Source of the DNA: Bradyrhizobium sp. CCBAU 51627
GTDB lineage: Bacteria > Pseudomonadota > Alphaproteobacteria > Rhizobiales > Xanthobacteraceae
Length of the DNA: 64,000 nucleotides
Direction of reading: 5' to 3'
Assembly: GCF_028128765.1 (NCBI RefSeq)
Contig: NZ_LBJG01000005.1
Coordinates: 124,001-188,000, forward strand
Shown here: positions 17,406-25,794 of the stretch, in pieces
Position numbering within the stretch: position 1 is the stretch's first letter
Layout: each line of letters begins with the position of its first letter
The notes under the pieces: model-generated
What the model was told of the DNA's origin: nothing
Database searches by the model: none
What the model saw: only the letters and a program-made list of their open reading frames with translations
Translations under genes and position numbers: made by a program

Positions 17406-17428
17406 AGAGCCGCTTCGAAATTCGCTGC

Positions 17429-17544
17429 CGTAGGGTGGGTTAGCCGAAGGCGTAACCCACCACTTTCGGTGCCACACGCGAGAAGGTGGTGGGTTACGCC
17501 GAGCAGATGCGCTCTGCGCATCTGCAGGGCTAACCCACCCTACG
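17429..17544. repeat. Triple-hairpin intergenic repeat inside the transporter operon
   Basis: An outer 17-base perfect inverted repeat (17429-17445 with 17528-17544, CGTAGGGTGGGTTAGCC) encloses a 15-base perfect pair (17449-17463 with 17486-17500) and a 10-base pair (17503-17512 with 17516-17525). The GGGTGGGTTA/TAACCCACCC family is dispersed in Bradyrhizobium-type genomes. Here it separates the binding-protein gene from the permease gene. Confidence 0.85.
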
Positions 17545-17569
17545 ACTTCAAACCTAACCCGGACCGCCG

Positions 17570-19459
17570 ATGGCCTTTTACGTCGTACAGTTTCTGACCG
17601 GTCTTGCCAGCGCAGCGTCGCTGTTTCTGGTGGCCTCGGGTCTGTCGATCATCTTCGGCGTGACGCGGATCGTGAATTTCGCGCATGGCGCCTTCTACAT
17701 GATCGGCGCCTACATCGCTTTCACGCTGACCGAGCGCTTCTCGGGCGCGTTCGGCTTCTGGGGCGGTGTCGTCGCGGCGGCGCTGGCCGTGGCGCTGATC
17801 GGCGTTCTGGTCGAGATGGTGCTGCTGCGGCGCATCTATCACGCCCCCGAACTGTTCCAGTTGCTCGGCACATTTGGCCTCACCTTGATAGTCGAGGATC
17901 TCGTTGTGCTGATCTGGGGCCCCGACGATCTCGTCGGCCGCCGCGCCCCTGGCTTCAAGGGCGCCGTCGATTTCTTCGGCCAGAACATCCCGAGCTACGA
18001 TCTGTTCCTGATCGTGCTCGGCCCCGTCGTCCTTGGCATTCTCTGGCTGCTGTTCCAGCGCACGCGCTGGGGCGTGCTGGTGCGCGCGGCGACGCAGGAC
18101 CGTGACATGGTCGCGGCACTCGGCGTCAACCAGAAATGGTTGTTCACATCGGTGTTTGCCGTCGGCGTTTTCCTCGCTGCCCTCGGTGGCGCCCTCCAGA
18201 TCCCGCGCGATGCCGTGCATCATGCCATGGACCTGCGCATCATCGTCGAGGTCTTCGTCGTCGTCGTGATCGGAGGGCTCGGCAGCATCGTCGGCGCCTT
18301 TGTCGCAGCCGTGCTGGTCTCCGAGCTCAACGCCTTCGGCATCCTGATCTTTCCAAAAATCTCCATCATCCTGGTGTTCCTCGTGATGGCGGTGGTGCTG
18401 ATCGTCCGGCCCTGGGGGCTGTTCGGCAAGCCGGAGGCCGCCGCGCGCAAGACGCCGGGGCTGTCAGTCAATCCCTGGCGGCCGTTGACGTCGAACGAGC
18501 GGCTCGGCTCTCTCGCAGCGCTCGTCATCGCGGCCATGCTGCCGCTGTTCGCCGGCAATTATGCGCTGACCGTCGGCTCGGAAATCGCGATCTTCGTGAT
18601 ATTCGCGATCTCCCTGCACTTCCTGATGTCGGTCGGCGGGCTCGCCTCGTTCGGCCACGCGGCCTATTTCGGGCTTGGTGCTTACGGCGTTGCCTTCCTT
18701 GCCAAGATGGCGGGGCTGCCGATGATCGTCTGCCTCTTGCTCGGTCCGCTGCTCGGCTGCATGGGCGCGGCGGTGTTCGGCTTCTTCGCAGTGCAGCTCT
18801 CCGGTGTCTATTTTGCGATGCTGACGCTCGCCTTCGCGCAAATCGTCTGGTCGATCGCGTTCCAGTGGGTGAGCGTCACTGGCGGCGACAACGGCATTCT
18901 GGGCGTGTGGCCCGCGAGCTGGGCGGCGAGCCCGTCGCACTTTTATTGGCTGGCGCTCGGCGTCGCTGCGCTGGTCACGATTGCGCTCCGGATCGCGGTG
19001 TTCTCGCCATTCGGCTATGCGCTCCGCGCCACGCGTGACTCGGTGCTGCGCAGCGAGGCGGTCGGCATCAATGCCAAGCGCATCCAGTGGACGGCCTTCG
19101 TGATTGCCGGCACCACGGCCGGCATCGGCGGCGCACTGTTTGCGTATTTGAAGGGCAGCGTCTTCCCAGACAATCTCGGCATCTCGCTCTCGGTCGATGC
19201 ATTGGTCATGGTGCTGCTGGGCGGCGTCGAGACGGTCTCGGGCGGGGTGGTCGGCGCGATCGTCTACAAGGCTCTGAACATCTGGCTGGTGAGCCAGACC
19301 GACCTGTCAAAACTCGTGCTCGGCGGCTTCATCGTGCTGATCGTCGTCGTCTTCCCCAAGGGCATCGTCGGCATGTTGGAGATTTTGGCGCAACGGCGTC
19401 GGAAGTCCTCGCCGCCGGGATCATCTTTGCTTGCCAAGCCGATCGAGTCCGCCGAATGA
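17570..19459 (+). CDS. Fused LivH-LivM ABC transporter permease
   Basis: A 629-residue inner-membrane protein formed by two permease domains in one chain. Residues 1-290 are LivH-like (IIFGVTRIVNFAHGAFYMIG; VVVIGGLGSIVGAFVAAVLV). Residues about 310-610 are LivM-like (MSVGGLASFGHAAYFGLGAY; DALVMVLLGGVETVSGGVVG). Separate livH and livM genes are usual, though fusions are known in alphaproteobacteria. The stop overlaps the start of the ATPase gene by four bases. It forms the translocation path for the substrate bound by the protein at 16203. Confidence 0.9.
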   Translation: MAFYVVQFLTGLASAASLFLVASGLSIIFGVTRIVNFAHGAFYMIGAYIAFTLTERFSGAFGFWGGVVAAALAVALIGVLVEMVLLRRIYHAPELFQLLGTFGLTLIVEDLVVLIWGPDDLVGRRAPGFKGAVDFFGQNIPSYDLFLIVLGPVVLGILWLLFQRTRWGVLVRAATQDRDMVAALGVNQKWLFTSVFAVGVFLAALGGALQIPRDAVHHAMDLRIIVEVFVVVVIGGLGSIVGAFVAAVLVSELNAFGILIFPKISIILVFLVMAVVLIVRPWGLFGKPEAAARKTPGLSVNPWRPLTSNERLGSLAALVIAAMLPLFAGNYALTVGSEIAIFVIFAISLHFLMSVGGLASFGHAAYFGLGAYGVAFLAKMAGLPMIVCLLLGPLLGCMGAAVFGFFAVQLSGVYFAMLTLAFAQIVWSIAFQWVSVTGGDNGILGVWPASWAASPSHFYWLALGVAALVTIALRIAVFSPFGYALRATRDSVLRSEAVGINAKRIQWTAFVIAGTTAGIGGALFAYLKGSVFPDNLGISLSVDALVMVLLGGVETVSGGVVGAIVYKALNIWLVSQTDLSKLVLGGFIVLIVVVFPKGIVGMLEILAQRRRKSSPPGSSLLAKPIESAE

Positions 19460-20247
19460 GCGTTGCACCCCCACTTCTCGCGGTCGAAGGCCTGACCAAA
19501 TCCTACGGCGGTATTCATGCCGTGCGCGGCGTCTCGTTCTCGCTGAGGTCAGGCGAGATCCTGGCGCTGATCGGCCCGAATGGCGCGGGCAAGAGCACCT
19601 GCTTCGACATGCTCAATGGCCAGAACCAGCCGGATACCGGCCGCGTCTGCCTGCTGGGCGAGGAAACCACCGGCAAGAAGCCGCGCGACATCTGGCGCAT
19701 GGGCGTGGGACGCACATTCCAGATCACCGCGACCTTCGCCACCATGACGGTGCGCGAGAATGTCCAGGTCGCGCTGATCTCGCACGGGAAACAACTCTAC
19801 AATCTCTGGGGCTCCGCACCGAATGTCGATTGTGCCGAGGCAGGCCGGTTGCTCGAGCTCGTCGGTATGGGCGGCTACGCGGACCGCCCCTGCGGCGAGC
19901 TCGCCTACGGCGACCTCAAGCGGCTCGAACTTGCGATCGCGCTCGCGAACCAGCCAAAGCTCTTGCTGATGGACGAGCCCACCGCCGGCATGGCGCCGCG
20001 CGAGCGCGTCGAGCTGATGCGGCTCACGGCTCAAATCGCGAAGGAAAAGTCGATCGGCGTGCTCTTCACCGAGCATGATATGGACGTGGTGTTCGAGCAT
20101 GCCGACCGCATCATCGTGCTGAACCGTGGCACCCTGATCGCGGAGGGCTCGCCGGCCGAAGTGCGCGGCAATCCGCAAGTGCAGGCGATCTATCTCGGCG
20201 AGGGTCTGCTCTATGAGGGCGGGCATCACGAGGGAGCTTCGGCATGA
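19456..20247 (+). CDS. ABC transporter ATP-binding protein (LivG type)
   Basis: A 263-residue ATPase with Walker A LIGPNGAGKST, a Q-loop at VGRTFQIT, a signature-like stretch ELAYGDLKRLELAIALA (Y-G-D in place of the classic SGGQ, as often seen in LivG) and Walker B LLLMDEPTAGMAP. H-loop FTEHDMDVVFEHADRI. It overlaps both neighbours by four bases and so is translated with the permease and LivF-type subunits. It energises import by the HAAT transporter of this operon. Confidence 0.9.
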   Translation: MSVAPPLLAVEGLTKSYGGIHAVRGVSFSLRSGEILALIGPNGAGKSTCFDMLNGQNQPDTGRVCLLGEETTGKKPRDIWRMGVGRTFQITATFATMTVRENVQVALISHGKQLYNLWGSAPNVDCAEAGRLLELVGMGGYADRPCGELAYGDLKRLELAIALANQPKLLLMDEPTAGMAPRERVELMRLTAQIAKEKSIGVLFTEHDMDVVFEHADRIIVLNRGTLIAEGSPAEVRGNPQVQAIYLGEGLLYEGGHHEGASA

Positions 20248-20948
20248 AGCTCACGGTGCAGGATCTCAACAGCCACTATGGCCCCGCGCACATCCTGTTC
20301 GACATCGGCTTCGAGGTCGGCGACGGCGAAGTGGTGGCGCTGCTCGGCCGCAACGGCGCCGGCAAGTCGACCACGTTCCGCTCGATCGTCGGTCTCGTCG
20401 CGCAGCGAACCGGCCGGATCACGTTCGAGGGCAAGGACGTCTCGGCAAAGCCGACGCACGAGATCGTGCGCGAGGGCCTCGGCTACGTGCCGGAAGAGCG
20501 CCGCATCTTCACCGATCTCACGGTGGAAGAGAACCTGGAAGTCGGCCGCCAGCCGAAGCGTCCGAACGCTCCACATTGGACGCGCGAGAAGCTGTTCACG
20601 CTGTTTCCGAATCTCGGCGAGATGAAGAACCGCCCGGGTGGGCGGATGAGCGGCGGCGAGCAGCAGATGCTCACCATCGCGCGCACGCTGATGGGCAATC
20701 CGTCGCTGGTGCTGTTGGACGAGCCGTCCGAAGGCCTGTCGCCAAAAATCGTGGAGCAGATGGTCGATGCCATCCTGACCATGAAGAAGGAGGGCGTCAG
20801 CATCGTGGTCTCCGAGCAGAATCTGCACTTTGCGCGGTTGATCTCCGATCGCGCCTATATCATCGAGCGCGGCCGCATCTGCTTCGGCGGCACCATGGCC
20901 GAGCTCGACGCGCGTCCGGATATCCGCGACGCGCATCTGTCGTTGTAA
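20244..20948 (+). CDS. ABC transporter ATP-binding protein (LivF type)
   Basis: A 234-residue ATPase with Walker A LLGRNGAGKSTTFRSIVGLV, Q-loop YVPEERRIFTDLTVEENLEV, signature RMSGGEQQMLTIARTLMGNP and Walker B LVLLDEPSEGLSP. The YVPEERRIF segment is characteristic of LivF subunits. It overlaps the LivG-type gene by four bases and is followed 13 bases later by the MarR gene, so the regulator may be co-transcribed with the transport genes. Confidence 0.9.
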   Translation: MKLTVQDLNSHYGPAHILFDIGFEVGDGEVVALLGRNGAGKSTTFRSIVGLVAQRTGRITFEGKDVSAKPTHEIVREGLGYVPEERRIFTDLTVEENLEVGRQPKRPNAPHWTREKLFTLFPNLGEMKNRPGGRMSGGEQQMLTIARTLMGNPSLVLLDEPSEGLSPKIVEQMVDAILTMKKEGVSIVVSEQNLHFARLISDRAYIIERGRICFGGTMAELDARPDIRDAHLSL

Positions 20949-20961
20949 GGGCGGGGGACGG

Positions 20962-21417
20962 ATGGCGAGAAGCGTCACGGCGAAGAAGAACGTCAAACCG
21001 GCAAAACCGCCTTACGTGCTCGACGAGCAGGTCGGCTTCATCCTGCGCCAGGTCTGGCAGCGCCACAGCTCGATCTTCTCCCGGGACATCGGCACCAATC
21101 TGACGCCGACCCAGTGGGCGGCATTATCGAAGCTCGCCGAGACCGGGCCGTGCTCGCAGAATCAGCTCGGGCGGCTGACGGCGATGGATGTCGCCACCAT
21201 CAAGGGCGTGATCGACCGCCTGACGGCGCGCGGCCTCACCGAGACCAGCCAGGATCCCGAGGACGGGCGGCGGCTCCTGGTGAGCCTGACGCGCGCCGGT
21301 CAGCAGCTTGCGGAAAAGCTCGCGCCGAACGCGATCGCGATCACCCGGGAGACGCTGGCGCCGCTCGATGCGAAAGAGCGTGAGACGTTGATGGTGCTGT
21401 TGAACAAGCTGAGGTGA
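20962..21417 (+). CDS. MarR family transcriptional regulator of the nicotinate island
   Basis: A 151-residue winged-helix regulator. The segment LTPTQWAALSKLAETGPCSQ followed by NQLGRLTAMDVATIKGVIDR gives the MarR recognition helix, and RGLTETSQDPEDGRRLLVSL the wing. It is the last gene of the plus-strand operon. MarR-type proteins also control nicotinate degradation elsewhere (NicR in Pseudomonas, BpsR in Bordetella). It is therefore the best candidate to bind the GTATACGAATGAT palindromes at 13175 and 22800 and release them when 6-hydroxynicotinate is present. That link is inference. Confidence 0.85.
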   Translation: MARSVTAKKNVKPAKPPYVLDEQVGFILRQVWQRHSSIFSRDIGTNLTPTQWAALSKLAETGPCSQNQLGRLTAMDVATIKGVIDRLTARGLTETSQDPEDGRRLLVSLTRAGQQLAEKLAPNAIAITRETLAPLDAKERETLMVLLNKLR

Positions 21418-21423
21418 TTGTCG

Positions 21424-21518
21424 CGTCATTCCGGGGCACGCGCATCGCGCGTGAACCCGGAATCCAGAGGTTGTTGCGCGAGATTCCAGGATCGCGCTGA
21501 CGCGCGCCCCGAATGACG
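21424..21518. repeat. Dispersed palindromic repeat between convergent genes
   Basis: Begins CGTCATTCCGGGGC, contains GAACCCGGAATCCAGA and ends with the inverted GCCCCGAATGACG. Its ends form an imperfect inverted repeat, and the element shares both blocks with 53174-53307. It lies between the stops of the MarR gene and the enamidase gene, and its secondary structure could act as a bidirectional transcription stop. Confidence 0.75.
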
Positions 21519-21528
21519 GCAAGAGCCG

Positions 21529-22725
21529 TCACTTCGCCACCACCTCCGGCACTTTGCCGGCCGGCGGCGTGTTGCGGCTGCGTTGCGTCCGCACGATGCC
21601 GTCGATGATGGTCATGCCGATGCCGGGGAGATCGCCGAGCTGGACGCTCTCCAGGATGTTCTTGCCCGGCGAGTGCTGGGCCTTGTCCATGATGACGAAA
21701 TCGGCGGAGCGGCCAACTTCGATGAGGCCGCAATCGAGTTCGCGCATCCGTGCAGTGTTGCCGGTGGCGAGACAAAACGCGATCTCGGCCGGCAGCTCGC
21801 CAAGCGAGGACAGCATCGAGACCATGCGCAGGATGCCGAGCGGCTGTACGCCGGATCCGGCAGGGGCGTCGGTGCCGAGGATGACGCGGTGCAGGTCGCC
21901 CATCTCGCGCGCGGTGCGCAGCGTGAAGAGAGCCGAACGCTCATTGCCGTTGTGCACGAGCTCGAGGCCGCGTTTGCAGCCCTCGCAGATGCAACGGATC
22001 TGGTCGTCGGGAAGCGCAGTGTGGCCGCCATTGATGTGGCCGACCACGTCGGTATCGGCCTCCAGCACCACGTCCTTGTCAATCAGGCCGGAGCCGGGAA
22101 TCGAGGGGCCGCCGGTGTGGATCGTGCTCTGGATGCCGTATTTGCGCGCCCAGCCGACCATCTTGCGTGCGGTGGGACCATCCTTGACGCCGCCGAGGCC
22201 GACCTCGCCGAGCAGCTTGACGCCGTTCGCGGCCATCTCCTTGAAGTCTTCCTCGACCATCTCGCATTCGATGACGGGCGCGCCGGCGTGAACCTTCACC
22301 CCGCCCGGGCGCAAGGTCCAGAACGCGCGCTGGGCGAACACCGCCATCGCCTTGAGGCCGACGACATCGCGGGGCCGGCCGGGCATGTGCACTTCGCCGG
22401 CGGAGATCATGGTGGTGACGCCGCCATGGAGATAGCTGTCGATCCAGTTGATCTGGTTCTGCCGGGGCGTCCAGTCGCCCGCGACGGGGTGGACGTGGCT
22501 GTCGATCAGGCCCGGTGCCACCGTGGTGCCGTTGGCATCGACGATCGTGGTGGCGCCTTCGACGTTGCAGTCCTTGAAGCGGCCGATCGCGGTGATCTTG
22601 CCGTTCTCGGCGACGATGGTGTCGCCGTCCAGGATCGGCTTTTCCAGCGCGCCGGACAGGATCAGGCCGATATTGCGGATCACGAGCTTCGAGGGTCCGG
22701 CGGCCTGGGGTGCGTCATGCGCCAT
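21529..22725 (-). CDS. Enamidase-like amidohydrolase (1,4,5,6-tetrahydro-6-oxonicotinate hydrolase)
   Basis: A 398-residue metal-dependent amidohydrolase. Metal ligands can be read as His77 and His79 (GLIDSHVHP), bridging Glu174 (LLGEVGLGG), His203 (TIHTGGPSIPGS), His230 (GHINGGHTA) and catalytic Asp286 (LGTDAPAGSG). The motif set HGGVTTMISAGEVHMPGRP, MHTGG-like TIHTGGPSIPGS, VVGHINGGHTA and the C-terminal RSRNTPPA agree closely with what I recall of Eubacterium barkeri enamidase, which opens the ring of tetrahydro-6-oxonicotinate to 2-formylglutarate and ammonia. A good AAGGAG ribosome site precedes the ATG. It is transcribed divergently from the ferredoxin reductase gene. Identification rests on motif recall plus context. 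Confidence 0.8.
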   Translation of the reverse strand: MAHDAPQAAGPSKLVIRNIGLILSGALEKPILDGDTIVAENGKITAIGRFKDCNVEGATTIVDANGTTVAPGLIDSHVHPVAGDWTPRQNQINWIDSYLHGGVTTMISAGEVHMPGRPRDVVGLKAMAVFAQRAFWTLRPGGVKVHAGAPVIECEMVEEDFKEMAANGVKLLGEVGLGGVKDGPTARKMVGWARKYGIQSTIHTGGPSIPGSGLIDKDVVLEADTDVVGHINGGHTALPDDQIRCICEGCKRGLELVHNGNERSALFTLRTAREMGDLHRVILGTDAPAGSGVQPLGILRMVSMLSSLGELPAEIAFCLATGNTARMRELDCGLIEVGRSADFVIMDKAQHSPGKNILESVQLGDLPGIGMTIIDGIVRTQRSRNTPPAGKVPEVVAK

Positions 22726-22774
22726 GGAAGGGGCTCCTTATTCCTAACTGCAACGCTTTCGATCTTGGGCAGCC

Positions 22775-22831
22775 TTGACCGCGGGATCAAGCAGGATTAT
22801 TCATTAGTATACGAATGATCGTGTACAAACG
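22775..22831. promoter_or_regulatory. Divergent enamidase / ferredoxin-reductase promoter-operator
   Basis: On the plus strand TTGACC (22775-22780), 17 bases, then TATTCA (22798-22803). The palindromic site TTCATTAGTATACGAATGAT occupies 22800-22819, overlapping the -10. On the minus strand TTGTAC followed after 16 bases by TAATGA offers a divergent promoter through the same site. The sequence CGTTTGTACAC (minus strand, 22831-22821) repeats half of the nicA operator. Confidence 0.6.
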
Positions 22832-22882
22832 ACGCATAGCTGCCCGCCTCGAAAACGCATAGATGCGACACGGATAGGTGAG

Positions 22883-23656
22883 ATGAGCAATTTCAATCAG
22901 GAAAGCGTTTTGAGCGTCCACCACTGGACCGACACGCTGTTCTCCTTCAAGACCACCCGCAGCCCGACCTTCCGCTTCCGCAATGGCGAGTTCACCATGA
23001 TCGGGCTCAAGGTCGGCGAGAAGCCCTTGCTGCGGGCCTACAGCGTCGCCAGCGCCAATTACGAGGACACGCTCGAGTTCTTCTCGATCAAGGTGCCGGA
23101 CGGACCGCTGACCTCGCGGCTCCAGCATCTGAAAGAGGGCGACGAGATCATCGTCAGCCGCAAGGCTACCGGTACGCTCGTCATCGACAATCTGGAGGAG
23201 GGTCGCAACCTCTACCTCATCGGCACCGGTACGGGCCTTGCTCCATTCCTGAGCGTGATCAAGGACCCCGAGACCTATGAGCGGTTCGAGAAGGTGGTGC
23301 TGTTGCACGGCTGCCGCCACGTCAAGGAGCTCGCCTATGGCGAGATGATCACCGAGCACCTGCCGAAGGACGAACTGCTCGGCGAGTACATCCAGAACCA
23401 GTTGATCTACTATCCGACCGTGACGCGCGATCCCTTCCGCAACCGCGGCCGCATCACCGACCTCATCACGTCAGGCAAGCTGTTCGCCGATATCGGCCTG
23501 CCGGTGCTCGAGGCTGCCCACGACCGCGTGATGATTTGCGGCAGCCCGGCGCTGGTGGCGGACACCCGCGTGCTGCTGGGCGAGCGCGGCTTCGCCGAGG
23601 GAAATCATGGCGAGCCGGCCCAATTCGTGGTCGAAAAGGCCTTTGCCGAGCGCTGA
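22883..23656 (+). CDS. Ferredoxin/flavodoxin-NADP+ reductase (FPR type)
   Basis: A 257-residue FAD enzyme. FAD-binding motif LRAYSVASANYEDTLEFFSI, NADP-binding region YLIGTGTGLAPFLSVIKDPE and VVLLHGCRHVKELAYGEMI, and a C-terminal MICGSPALVADTRVLL then QFVVEKAFAER. This is the bacterial subclass that exchanges electrons between NADPH and ferredoxin or flavodoxin. 6-hydroxynicotinate reductase needs low-potential electrons. Placement divergent from enamidase and behind the same palindrome as the reductase operon suggests it feeds that enzyme (inference). Housekeeping Fpr is the alternative. Ribosome site GGATAGGTGAG. Confidence 0.85.
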   Translation: MSNFNQESVLSVHHWTDTLFSFKTTRSPTFRFRNGEFTMIGLKVGEKPLLRAYSVASANYEDTLEFFSIKVPDGPLTSRLQHLKEGDEIIVSRKATGTLVIDNLEEGRNLYLIGTGTGLAPFLSVIKDPETYERFEKVVLLHGCRHVKELAYGEMITEHLPKDELLGEYIQNQLIYYPTVTRDPFRNRGRITDLITSGKLFADIGLPVLEAAHDRVMICGSPALVADTRVLLGERGFAEGNHGEPAQFVVEKAFAER

Positions 23657-23762
23657 GCCGGCAAGACCCGCACAATAACACCGCATTTTCGCCGCCCTGC
23701 GGGCGTTGCGGCGCCGATTCGGCGCTTGATACACTGTGGGACCGAATCAGCGGAGTTCCCAC

Positions 23763-24089
23763 ATGGTTGCGGACAGTGACAGCAACATCGCCTGGCACCG
23801 GGTTCAGTTGAAGAAGAACCGCGTCGAGTTGAAGGCGCTGGAGACCGCACGCTTCACGATGGGCGAGATCGCGTCCTCGAAGCGCAACGGCCAGACCCAG
23901 AAGGCGATCGCGGAACTGAAGCGCAAGATCGCGCAGTCCGAGCGCGCCATCGCCGATCACGACAAGCGCACGCGTCGACCACTCGGCACCGATCTGCAAA
24001 GCCTGAGCAACGGCAGCTGGAGCCACTGGGACGCCTACACCAATCAGCAGCAACGCAAGGCCGGTCCGCGCTCGCCGGGACGGAGTTAA
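23763..24089 (+). CDS. Conserved hypothetical coiled-coil protein (108 aa)
   Basis: A 108-residue hydrophilic protein. A long heptad-rich helix covers about residues 10-75 (KNRVELKALETARFTMGEIA, then KAIAELKRKIAQSERAIADH), followed by a basic Gly/Ser/Pro tail. It has no membrane segment or known catalytic motif. It appears to be a single gene with its own short upstream region and a function that is unknown. Confidence 0.6.
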   Translation: MVADSDSNIAWHRVQLKKNRVELKALETARFTMGEIASSKRNGQTQKAIAELKRKIAQSERAIADHDKRTRRPLGTDLQSLSNGSWSHWDAYTNQQQRKAGPRSPGRS

Positions 24090-24177
24090 GTCGGCTCCGC
24101 GCGAACGCTGGTTCCGGTCCTTGCATCAGCGGCGTCGCTCACCATCTGGTTGAGGCGTCAACCATCCCGGTGATCCC

Positions 24178-25449
24178 ATGGCACCGCGCCTCGATTTCAC
24201 CAGCGAGACCTTCTTTCGCGATCCGCCCAAGGCCATTGCGACCCTGCGGGCGTCCGGCCCTGTGGTCGCGACACGCTTTCCCCTCGTCGGCGATGTCTGG
24301 ATCACCACGACCCACGACACGACCGCGCAGGTGCTGAAGGACAGCACGATCTTTACGCTGCGGAAGGAAGACGGCGACGTAGCCGGCCTGCGCTGGTGGA
24401 TGCCGGGGCTGGTCAGGACCATCGCCAACAACATGCTGACAATGGACGAGCCTGACCATACCAGGCTGCGCAGCATCGTGGACGAAGCCTTCCGTCGCCG
24501 CGCCATCGTTGCAATGGAGCCGCGCATCCAGGCTATTGCCGATGACCTTGCTGCGGGGTTGTTTGCGAACGGAAGCCCGGCCGATCTCGTCGAGCGCTAT
24601 GCGCGCATCCTGCCGCTGTCGGTGATTTCGGAGCTGCTCGGCCTGCCGATGGCCGATCGCCCGCGCTTCATCGCGTGGGCCAATGCGATGTCTTCGCTGA
24701 CCAGCATCGTCAGCTTCTTTCGCCTGCTGTTCGCGTTCCGCAGGATGCGGAGTTATCTCGCCGAGCAGCTGCAGGTCGCGCGCGAGCAGGGTGGCGAAGG
24801 TCTGATCGCCGAGTTGGTTCAGGTCGAACGCGAGGGTGGCAAGATCACGCCGGACGAAATGGTCTCGATGGTGTTCCTGCTGCTTGCGGCGGGCTCCGAG
24901 ACCACGACGCATCTCATCAGCGGCTCCGTTTACGAGCTGCTCAGGAATCCGGGTCTGCGTGACTGGCTGGAAGAGAACTGGAACCGCGTGGGGATCGCCG
25001 TCGAGGAGTTTCTGCGTTTCGTCTCGCCGGTGCAATTTTCAAAGCCGCGCTATGTGCGGCGGGATGTCGAGCTCGACGGGGTGCAACTGAAGAAGGGCGA
25101 TCGCGTCATGGTCATGCTTGCCGCCGCCAACATGGACCCGGCGGTGCACGACCGGCCCGAGCAGCTCGATCTTGCGCGCAAGCCGAACCGTCATATCTCC
25201 TTCGGCACGGGAATCCATTTCTGCCTGGGTCATCAACTTGCGCGGATCGAAGGCGCGTGTGCGCTCAAGGCGCTGTTCACGCGCTGGCCGCGTCTCGGTC
25301 TTGCCGTCGATCCATCGCAGATTCACTGGCGCAAGCGGCCGGGCCTTCGCGCGATTGCGAAACTCCCTGTAACGGCAGAGACAGGCGGAACAGGCGACGC
25401 GGCTGCGCCGTTCGCGACGGTCGATCGTTCCCTTGCTCAGGTGAACTGA
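24178..25449 (+). CDS. Cytochrome P450
   Basis: A 423-residue soluble bacterial P450. The heme loop FGTGIHFCLGHQLAR places the proximal cysteine at Cys349. The I-helix reads LLLAAGSETTTHLI (oxygen-activating A-G-x-E-T-T), the ExxR motif EEFLRF, and the meander region is normal. Class I P450s of this kind take electrons from a ferredoxin and a reductase. No ferredoxin gene is adjacent, and the reductase at 22883 lies one gene upstream. The substrate is unknown. The ATG at 24178 lacks a strong ribosome site but no better start is available. Confidence 0.9.
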   Translation: MAPRLDFTSETFFRDPPKAIATLRASGPVVATRFPLVGDVWITTTHDTTAQVLKDSTIFTLRKEDGDVAGLRWWMPGLVRTIANNMLTMDEPDHTRLRSIVDEAFRRRAIVAMEPRIQAIADDLAAGLFANGSPADLVERYARILPLSVISELLGLPMADRPRFIAWANAMSSLTSIVSFFRLLFAFRRMRSYLAEQLQVAREQGGEGLIAELVQVEREGGKITPDEMVSMVFLLLAAGSETTTHLISGSVYELLRNPGLRDWLEENWNRVGIAVEEFLRFVSPVQFSKPRYVRRDVELDGVQLKKGDRVMVMLAAANMDPAVHDRPEQLDLARKPNRHISFGTGIHFCLGHQLARIEGACALKALFTRWPRLGLAVDPSQIHWRKRPGLRAIAKLPVTAETGGTGDAAAPFATVDRSLAQVN

Positions 25450-25594
25450 CGCGCCCCAGCGAAAAGATTACGGTATGCGACCTGCCAGGAACGGGGCTCG
25501 GTGACATCAGTTGTCACTGAGACCTCGCGGCGATGGTGGGCACCAGTTCCGCGCCACCTGCACCCGCAGTTCTTACATTTCAGGAGGCAGCATC

Positions 25595-25780
25595 ATGACC
25601 AGCAAAATGCCACCTGTTCCGCCGGACAATCAAAGCCGAAAGGGAACTGGCGACGACAAGCAAATGTCGGCCAATCAGGCACCTCGCGGCCGGCAACGCG
25701 TGGAGAACCCGAGCGAGCAGGGCCAGCAGGGCAACATCAAGCAGAATACGACCAATCAAGGTTATCAGCAGGATCGCTGA
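25595..25780 (+). CDS. Small hydrophilic protein 1 of five (61 aa)
   Basis: A strong CAGGAGGCAGCATC ribosome site precedes the ATG. The product is nearly free of hydrophobic residues and rich in Q, N, G and K (NIKQNTTNQGYQQDR end), so it is predicted to be intrinsically disordered. It is the first of five short genes in one direction ending at the terminator at 26704. The composition recalls hydrophilin-like stress proteins. The function is unknown. Confidence 0.6.
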   Translation: MTSKMPPVPPDNQSRKGTGDDKQMSANQAPRGRQRVENPSEQGQQGNIKQNTTNQGYQQDR

Positions 25781-25794
25781 GGAGGGCGACTTTC

